Of a stretch of 64,000 nt of DNA, positions 59,021 to 64,000 are shown piece after piece; position 1 is the first letter of the stretch, and every line of letters starts with the position of its first letter. The notes under the pieces are model-generated. The model worked only from the letters and a program-made list of their open reading frames with translations, was not told the DNA's origin and searched no databases. The stretch is from Nocardioides sp. HDW12B. GTDB lineage: Bacteria; Actinomycetota; Actinomycetes; Propionibacteriales; Nocardioidaceae. The stretch is taken from positions 1,612,001 through 1,676,000 of the forward strand of contig NZ_CP049867.1 in assembly GCF_011299595.1 (NCBI RefSeq), written 5' to 3'. A program made the position numbers and the translations under genes.

Positions 59021-59575
59021 ATGACCGACGACCTCGTGAAAGTCCTTGTCCGATTCCGTGGGCCCGACCGACCGTTGCGGGGGGAGTGGCTGTGGGCCCG
59101 ACCCGTCGACGCGGGGCCCGACTGCGGCACCTACGCGCTGCAGACCAGCTCGTTCCTGGTGCCGCTGGCGGCCCTCGACGTCGTGCGGGCCGAGCGCAAC
59201 GGCGAGGACGACCTGCAGCTCGTCGACGTGCTGGCGCCCAGCGACGCCGTGTGGACGGCGTTCCTGACCCGTCCCGGCACCGACGGGGCGACGCTGCGGC
59301 AGATGGGGGACCGGTGGCACGAGTCCGGCGCCGCCTGGACCGAGCGCAGCGGAGCGGCGGCCCTCGTCAGCACCTGGCCGGGGATGCCGGTGGCGGACGT
59401 CATCGCCGCGATGGCGCCCGACGTCCGGGCCGGTCACGGCAACCTGGTCGCCGTGGTGACCCCGCAGCACCGCCGGCGCGGCTTCCAGCTCGACATCGAC
59501 TTCGAGCCGGCCGCACCGAGCCACTCGGTGCCTCAGCCTCGGTCGAGGTCGAGCCGGTCGCTGATGAACGTGTAG
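59021..59575 (+). CDS. DUF4265-like protein
   Basis: 184 residues, soluble, beta-rich. The N-terminal half ('VRFRGPDRPLRGEWLWARP', 'TYALQTSSFLVPLAALDVVRAE') looks like DUF4265; function unknown. The last ~15 codons overlap the 3' end of the convergent prolyl oligopeptidase gene (43 bp overlap), so the C-terminal 'PRSRSSRSLMNV' is probably a late extension. The start at ATG 59021 is chosen for the family-like N-terminus; no strong ribosome site. Confidence 0.6.
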   Translation: MTDDLVKVLVRFRGPDRPLRGEWLWARPVDAGPDCGTYALQTSSFLVPLAALDVVRAERNGEDDLQLVDVLAPSDAVWTAFLTRPGTDGATLRQMGDRWHESGAAWTERSGAAALVSTWPGMPVADVIAAMAPDVRAGHGNLVAVVTPQHRRRGFQLDIDFEPAAPSHSVPQPRSRSSRSLMNV

Positions 59576-61608
59576 TAGTCCGTCAGCAGCCCGACAGCCT
59601 GGTCGAGCGACTGCCCGATGCCGTGGCCGCCGGACTCCATGCGCAGCAGCACCGGCTGCCCGCTGGACGTCGCGGCCTGCAGCCGGGCGGCCATCTTCTT
59701 GGCGTGCCACGCCTCGACGCGGGGGTCGAACTCGCCGGCCGTGAAGAGCACCGGCGGGTAGGCGACCCCGTCGCGCACCTGGTGGTAGGGCGAGTAGGCC
59801 AGCAGCGCCGCGAAGTCCTCGGGGTCCGTGACGGTGCCGAACTCGGTGACGTTGAAGCGGCCGTTCGCCGTCGTCTCGGAACGGATGGCGTCGAGCACCG
59901 GAACCGCGCAGACGACCGCAGAGGCGACATCGGGCCGCTGGGTGAGCACCGCTCCCATGAGCAGCCCGCCGTTGGACCCGCCCATGATCGCGAGCTTGTC
60001 GCGCGTGGTCACTCCGGTCTCGACGAGGTGGTCGGCGCACGCGATGAAGTCGTCGAAGCAGTTCTGCTTGGTCCGCAGACGGCCGCCGTGGTGCCACGCG
60101 ACGCCGTACTCCCCGCCGCCGCGGATGTTGGCCACCGCGAAGACGTGGCCCTGCTCCAGCCACTGCAGCCGGGCGGGGGAGAAGGACGGCTTCATCGAGA
60201 TCGCGTAGCCGCCGTAGCCGTAGAGCAGCGTGGGCGCGCCCGGCTCGACGTCCGGCCGCGCGATGAGGTTGATCGGCACCTGCGTCCCGTCGGCGGAGGT
60301 CGCGAACACGCGCCGCACCGTGTAGGCGGACAGGTCGACCGGCGTGCGCGTCCCCAGGGCGGTGCGACGCGGCGCGGAACCGTCGGAGGCCACCCACCAC
60401 GACCGCGGCTCGGTGAACGACTCCACCGACCACGCGACGGTGTCCGGGCCGACCCGGCGCAGGTCGTCGACCGCGGAGACCTCCGGCACCTCGACGGGCT
60501 CGAGCGGCTCGCCGTTGTGCGTGAACACCCGCAGCCCGGACGGACCGCCATCGAGGTCGACGACCCACAGGCGGCCGTCGGTGGCGGCGATGCCCTCGAT
60601 CGTGACGTCCGACTCCGGAACGACGACCTCGGCCTCACCGTCGGGCAGGCTGACGCGCAGCACCTTCCCGCGCGGGGCGTCGTGGACCGACAGCACGAAC
60701 AGGTGGTCGCCGGCGAAGGTCGCGCGGATCCACCGGTCGGCGAGGTCTGCGACCGGCCGCCACTCGCCGCCGTCCTGCTCGCGCACGAACATCTGCCACT
60801 CGCCGCCGTCACCCTTCTGCACGCAGTCGAGCACCCAGCGGCCGTCGGGCGAGGTGGAAAGGAAGTTCTCCGCGATCCGGTCCTCGGCGAAGACGCCGGA
60901 CAGCTCGGTGGTGGTCTCGCCGGTGCCGAGGTCGTGGAAGGCGACGACTTGGAAGAAGCCGAGGTCCTCGTCGGGCACCTCGCCAGGCCCGGGGTGGGAG
61001 GTCGCCCAGAGACCAGTGCCGTCGGCCTTCCAGGCCACCGACCCGCCCGCCGTACCGCTGTTCACCCAGCCCAGCGGCTCGCCGACTTCCTCGCCCGTGG
61101 CGACGTCGTAGACGTGGACGGTGCCGATCTCGGTGCCGTCCTTCGACAGCGACACCGCGACCTTCGAGCCGTCGGGGGACGGACGGAAGAAGTCGATGGT
61201 GGTCGTGCCGCCGGCGTCGAGCTCGTTGGGGTCGACCAGCACGCGCTCGTGACCGCTGCCCTCGGTGGTCGAGCCGTCCCCGGTGGTCGAGCCTGTCGAG
61301 ACCCCCAGATCGGTCAGCACAACAAGAAAGGGCTGCTGCTTGGGTGGCTGGCTCTTCAGCGCGAGGTACGTCGAGCCCGCGCCGGTCAGCGCGTGGTACG
61401 CCGTCGACTCGACCTTGAGGATCTCCTCGAAGCGCTTGCGGATCGACTCCCGTGCCGGCACTCCGGCGAGCCACGCCCGGGTCTCGGCGTCCTGGGCCTC
61501 GGTCCAGGCCTTCGTCTCGTCGCTGGTGCCGTCCTCCAGCCAGCGGTAGTCCTCGCTCACCTCGACCCCGTGGTAGGTGTCGGTCACCGTCTCCTTGCGC
61601 GTCTCCAT
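59533..61608 (-). CDS. Prolyl oligopeptidase family serine peptidase
   Basis: 691 residues. N-terminal seven-bladed propeller (about 70-400) and C-terminal alpha/beta-hydrolase domain with Ser in 'MGGSNGGLLMGAVL', Asp in 'TAGEFDPRVEAW' and His in 'ESGGHGIGQS'. Cleaves short Pro-containing peptides; no signal peptide, so cytoplasmic. Residues ~102-116 (G-V-S-T-G-S-T-T-G-D-G-S-T-T-E) come from a dispersed repeat inserted in frame at the start of the propeller. Confidence 0.9.
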   Translation of the reverse strand: METRKETVTDTYHGVEVSEDYRWLEDGTSDETKAWTEAQDAETRAWLAGVPARESIRKRFEEILKVESTAYHALTGAGSTYLALKSQPPKQQPFLVVLTDLGVSTGSTTGDGSTTEGSGHERVLVDPNELDAGGTTTIDFFRPSPDGSKVAVSLSKDGTEIGTVHVYDVATGEEVGEPLGWVNSGTAGGSVAWKADGTGLWATSHPGPGEVPDEDLGFFQVVAFHDLGTGETTTELSGVFAEDRIAENFLSTSPDGRWVLDCVQKGDGGEWQMFVREQDGGEWRPVADLADRWIRATFAGDHLFVLSVHDAPRGKVLRVSLPDGEAEVVVPESDVTIEGIAATDGRLWVVDLDGGPSGLRVFTHNGEPLEPVEVPEVSAVDDLRRVGPDTVAWSVESFTEPRSWWVASDGSAPRRTALGTRTPVDLSAYTVRRVFATSADGTQVPINLIARPDVEPGAPTLLYGYGGYAISMKPSFSPARLQWLEQGHVFAVANIRGGGEYGVAWHHGGRLRTKQNCFDDFIACADHLVETGVTTRDKLAIMGGSNGGLLMGAVLTQRPDVASAVVCAVPVLDAIRSETTANGRFNVTEFGTVTDPEDFAALLAYSPYHQVRDGVAYPPVLFTAGEFDPRVEAWHAKKMAARLQAATSSGQPVLLRMESGGHGIGQSLDQAVGLLTDYYTFISDRLDLDRG
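61262..61303 (-). repeat. Dispersed palindromic repeat inside the prolyl oligopeptidase gene
   Basis: Two tandem ggtggtcgagc units, the second completed as ggtggtcgagcctgtcgag plus acc. In frame; same family as the copies in hsaD, fadE30 and the CitE-like gene. Confidence 0.7.
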
Positions 61609-61708
61609 GGCGCCACCCTCTCACCGCGACGGCTCCGCAGGCACCGTTGGGAACCGGTGGTCTCGAAGACGCGTCGAAGTGTTAGGGCACGACCGAGGAG
61701 GCAAAGGC

Positions 61709-62080
61709 GTGGGACGCAGACGGGTGCGGTGGGGGACTCTGCTGCTGGCGCTCGCAGCGCTGTGTACGGGGTGCTCCGGCACGACGAGCGAGGGCGGAAC
61801 TTCCGATTACGGCGAGTGCGAGAGCGTCTACGACCCCGTCGCGCGCGGTCAGTCGTGGCCCGCGCTCAAGCGAGGCATGCTCGCCTACGACGACGGACGC
61901 GGGCCCGTGGCGTCCGTGCGGGTCCAGGAGCGCGGCCACGACCTCGGCTACAGCGACGAGGACGTCGTGCGCGTCGTGGACCTGCTGGACCGCAAGGGCC
62001 GTCGCATGGTGCAGGTCGACGTCTGGCGGACTCCCGACTCCGGCTGGCGCGCCGGCGTCTGGATGCAGTGCATCGACTAG
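61709..62080 (+). CDS. Small lipoprotein of unknown function
   Basis: 123 residues. Basic start, hydrophobic stretch and lipobox L-C-T-G-C (Cys near residue 21), then a ~100-residue acidic domain with two more Cys ('GECESVYD' and terminal 'QCID') that could form a disulphide. GAGGAGG ribosome site 8 bases before GTG 61709. Family not recognised. Confidence 0.75.
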   Translation: MGRRRVRWGTLLLALAALCTGCSGTTSEGGTSDYGECESVYDPVARGQSWPALKRGMLAYDDGRGPVASVRVQERGHDLGYSDEDVVRVVDLLDRKGRRMVQVDVWRTPDSGWRAGVWMQCID

Positions 62081-62086
62081 CCGGCC

Positions 62087-62572
62087 CTACGCCGAGGCCC
62101 GCAGCCGCTGCTCGCTCCGACCGGCGCCCGCGGCCGTCACCGTCCGGTCGAGGTCGCGGAAGAAGCAGCCGGTCAGGTGGCCGCCCGCGATCGTGAGCGG
62201 CGCCGTCCCCAGGCGAGCCACGAGCCCACCGACGCGCGCGTGGGCGTCGTAGGCCAGCATCGTGCTGGACACCGTGCGTCCACGGTCCAGTCGCACCTCG
62301 AGGTCGAGCTCGAGCCGTCCGCACCGGCCGCGTGCGTTGACCCGGACGACCAGCGCCGCCCCGGGTCGGAGGTCGACGATCTCGAAGTCGCCACGGTAGG
62401 TGTCGGCGAGCCGACCCACCCGGGCCGAGAGCGTGGCGGCGTACGACCCGGGGCCCAGCGGGCTGAGCCGCTCGCAGCCCGGGATCACCCGACGCAGGAC
62501 GGAGGTGTCGTGCAGGGCCGCCCACACCTGGTCCACCGGTGCCGGCACCTGTCGCACGTCGACGAATCGCAT
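62087..62572 (-). CDS. SRPBCC/CoxG-like protein
   Basis: 161 residues. START/SRPBCC ligand-binding fold of the CoxG subgroup ('VPAPVDQVWAALHDTSVLRRVIPGCERL' in parts; 'GSYAATLSARVGRLADTYRG'). CoxG proteins help carbon monoxide dehydrogenase or act in membrane anchoring, but no cox genes are near, so only the fold is supported. Convergent with the lipoprotein gene (6 bp between stops). Confidence 0.82.
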   Translation of the reverse strand: MRFVDVRQVPAPVDQVWAALHDTSVLRRVIPGCERLSPLGPGSYAATLSARVGRLADTYRGDFEIVDLRPGAALVVRVNARGRCGRLELDLEVRLDRGRTVSSTMLAYDAHARVGGLVARLGTAPLTIAGGHLTGCFFRDLDRTVTAAGAGRSEQRLRASA

Positions 62573-62686
62573 CGTCCCCCACCTCCTCGACCGTCAGGAG
62601 TCGAGCGTCCTCCCGGTGATACGTCGGTCGCCACTGATTTTGGTCCCGGCCCGGTGACCGCTGGTCCCGTCGGGCAGCATGAGGCG

Positions 62687-63016
62687 GTGGACGCACGCGA
62701 ACGGCTCGAGGCCGACCGGGCCGCCGCCGAGGGCCGGCTCGCGGCGCTGCGCCGCGACTTCACCGGCATGGTCGACGCCTCGCGTGACAGCAACGCCGAC
62801 GACGAGCACGACCCCGAGGGCTCGACGATCGCCTTCGAGCGGCAGCAGGTCGACACCCTCGTGCGTCAGACCGAGCAGCACCTGGTCGAGGTCGGGGCGG
62901 CGCTGGCCCGGCTGGAGGCCGGGGAGTACGGCGTGTGCGAGCGCTGCGGCCGTCCGGTCCCCGAGGCCCGGCTCGAGGCGCGACCGATGGCGCGCACCTG
63001 CGTCACCTGCGCCTGA
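62687..63016 (+). CDS. TraR/DksA-type C4 zinc-finger protein
   Basis: 109 residues. N-terminal coiled-coil (~1-70) and a C-terminal C4 zinc finger, C-E-R-C-G ... C-V-T-C (residues ~85-108), the DksA/TraR layout. Such proteins modulate RNA polymerase or are stress-related. GTG start. Acidic coiled-coil tip residues ('NADDEHDPEG') are present. Confidence 0.83.
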   Translation: MDARERLEADRAAAEGRLAALRRDFTGMVDASRDSNADDEHDPEGSTIAFERQQVDTLVRQTEQHLVEVGAALARLEAGEYGVCERCGRPVPEARLEARPMARTCVTCA

Positions 63017-63022
63017 GCGGGC

Positions 63023-63397
63023 TCACTTGTAGCGGAAGCCGTCCCGGAACCGTCGGAAGACCCCGCCGCGGATCGGCAGCGGCTCGGACGGCGGGGGAGC
63101 GGTCGCCTTGCGCGTCGCGATGGGCGCGTCGTAGTCGGTGCGCACGATGGTGTCGATGATCTGCTCCTCGGAGTAGTCCGCGGAGCCCTCGATCACCGGC
63201 ACGAACCCGACGAGCACGCCGTTGCGCATCACCTGCGCCTCGAGCTCGGCGGTGCCGTCGGAGTCCCAGGTCGCCACCCGGCCGTCGGGGAGGCGGATGT
63301 CGATGCCGAACTGGTAGACGCCGACGCGGGCCAGGTCGGCCTGGGTGCCTCGTGCTCGCAGGGCGTCGACGACGCGGCGTGCCTTGTTCTCGTCCAT
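63023..63397 (-). CDS. Conserved-looking hypothetical protein
   Basis: 124 residues. Alpha/beta, soluble; 'VYQFGIDIRLPDGRVATWDSDG' (in parts) and 'DYSEEQIIDTIVRTDY', then a basic Pro-rich C-terminus ('FRRFRDGFRYK'). No family recognised. Convergent with the zinc-finger gene, 6 bp apart. Confidence 0.65.
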   Translation of the reverse strand: MDENKARRVVDALRARGTQADLARVGVYQFGIDIRLPDGRVATWDSDGTAELEAQVMRNGVLVGFVPVIEGSADYSEEQIIDTIVRTDYDAPIATRKATAPPPSEPLPIRGGVFRRFRDGFRYK

Positions 63398-63546
63398 GGT
63401 GCCGTCGAATTTACCGAGGACGCCTGAGGCGGCGCTGAGCGGCGTACGTCGAGAAGTCTGTGGGGCAGGGTGTCGCAGAGACCCGCCGTCGCCCGTGGTG
63501 AGGGTAGGAGGCGGTCGACGGGACCGCCGGAGCGAGGAGACACGAG

Positions 63547-63909
63547 ATGACCCACTACCTGCTGACCGTGCACGGACCGGCCGAGATGAACGAGTTCGGC
63601 GGCTACGCCTCCCGCGAGGAGATGGAGGAGGCGCACGCCGCGACCGGCGCCTTCAACGAGCAGCTGAAGGCGGACGGCTACTGGGTGTTCGCCGGCGGGC
63701 TGCAGCCGGTGTCGACCGCGACCGTCGTCGACGGCCAGGGCGACTCGGTCGTGATGACCGACGGCCCCTACCTGGAGACCAAGGAGGTGCTCGGCGGCTT
63801 CTGGGTCATCGACGCCCCCGACCTCGACGTGGCGCTGCGCCTGGCCGCCGAGGGATCGAAGGCGTGCCGCGGCACCGTCGAGGTGCGGCCCTTCGACGGC
63901 ATCGCCTGA
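63547..63909 (+). CDS. YciI/DGPF-domain protein
   Basis: 120 residues. YCII domain with 'VVMTDGPYLETKEVLGGFWVIDA', a paralogue of the gene at 21564. GAGGAG ribosome site 8 bases before the ATG. Related proteins are often linked to ECF sigma factors; the downstream context leaves the window. Confidence 0.87.
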   Translation: MTHYLLTVHGPAEMNEFGGYASREEMEEAHAATGAFNEQLKADGYWVFAGGLQPVSTATVVDGQGDSVVMTDGPYLETKEVLGGFWVIDAPDLDVALRLAAEGSKACRGTVEVRPFDGIA

Positions 63910-63925
63910 GGCCGGGCGCGAGACC

Positions 63926-64000
63926 TCAGAGACGCAGCTGCTCGTTCAGGAGGTTGACGAGCGGCCAGGCTCCGTCGGTCCAGTTGGAGATGACCGTCCA
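63926..64000 (-). CDS. C-terminal end of a gene leaving the window
   Basis: On the minus strand an open frame enters from beyond 64000 and ends at a TGA at 63926-63928, encoding W-T-V-I-S-N-W-T-D-G-A-W-P-L-V-N-L-L-N-E then Q-L-R-L. Too short to name; the codon pattern is coding-like. Confidence 0.5.
   Translation of the reverse strand, partial: WTVISNWTDGAWPLVNLLNEQLRL

Noticed and set aside
57596-60568. 990-codon open frame on the minus strand
   Set aside because: Only the APH-fold part (57596-58579) is protein-like. The upstream part crosses the YjbR-like gene, lies antisense to the DUF4265-like gene and reads the prolyl oligopeptidase gene out of frame.
58990-62196. 1068-codon open frame on the plus strand
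   Set aside because: Antisense to the prolyl oligopeptidase gene, with shadow composition and no recognisable domain.

Overview
The window is very GC-rich (roughly 70% or more by eye), gene-dense DNA from an actinobacterium. Steroid-catabolic loci in the order known from Mycobacterium tuberculosis and Rhodococcus, a DUF222/HNH (13E12-type) protein, mycothiol-linked protein families and a dispersed palindromic repeat built on 'ggtggtcgag...ctcgtcgagacc' together suggest a Nocardioides-like member of the Propionibacteriales. That genus assignment is inference. No rRNA, tRNA, CRISPR array or prophage was recognised, and no stretch longer than about 300 bases lacks a gene.

Layout. 1-2.4 kb: end of a glycine betaine/proline ABC importer (fused permease plus lipoprotein receptor), closed by a strong terminator. 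2.4-10.4 kb: a small hypothetical gene and an esterase face a KstR-type operator; on the other side lie a wax ester/diacylglycerol acyltransferase and then, behind a second KstR site, a three-gene operon for the last three carbons of the sterol side chain (igr-type). In this operon proteins that are separate subunits in M. tuberculosis are fused: ChsE1-ChsE2 and ChsH2-ChsH1, followed by the aldolase Ltp2. 10.4-15 kb: DUF427, Gly-rich membrane, SpoIIE-type phosphatase and ScyD-like genes. 15.1-21.4 kb: kstD-chsH3 (minus) divergent from hsaA-hsaD-hsaC-hsaB (plus), with a KstR-like site for each side. 21.5-32 kb: housekeeping and accessory genes, including a pair of FMN hydroxyacid-dehydrogenase paralogues (one Tat-exported and apparently lacking catalytic residues) and two CitE-like lyases. 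32-37 kb: a TetR gene divergent from an MMPL transporter with a degenerate ABC-ATPase-like tail and a YhgE/Pip-type membrane protein. 37-40 kb: secreted or cell-wall proteins.

40.3-49.3 kb: the KstR2 regulon for steroid rings C/D (HIP degradation), in M. tuberculosis order: fadE33-fadE32-fadE31-fadD3 (minus) divergent from fadE30-ipdF-kstR2-fadA6 (plus), with one exact KstR2-type operator between them. 49.3-64 kb: a YihY-type membrane protein, an IS30-family insertion sequence sitting in an array of 22-bp repeats, a FadD35-like ligase, two double-GNAT paralogues, a mycothiol-dependent enzyme/MarR pair, a methyltransferase, a phosphotransferase, a frameshifted YjbR-like gene, a prolyl oligopeptidase and several small genes.

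How it fits together: KstR (encoded outside the window) would control side-chain trimming and ring A/B opening, and KstR2 the later C/D rings. KshAB, the 4-hydroxy-2-oxohexanoate branch (HsaEFG), Cyp125 and sterol uptake are not in the window. The most notable features are the subunit-fused igr operon, the KstR site in front of a storage-lipid acyltransferase, repeat-derived peptides inserted in at least five proteins, the probable exported pseudoenzyme, the MMPL-ABC-like fusion, and two likely one-base frameshifts.
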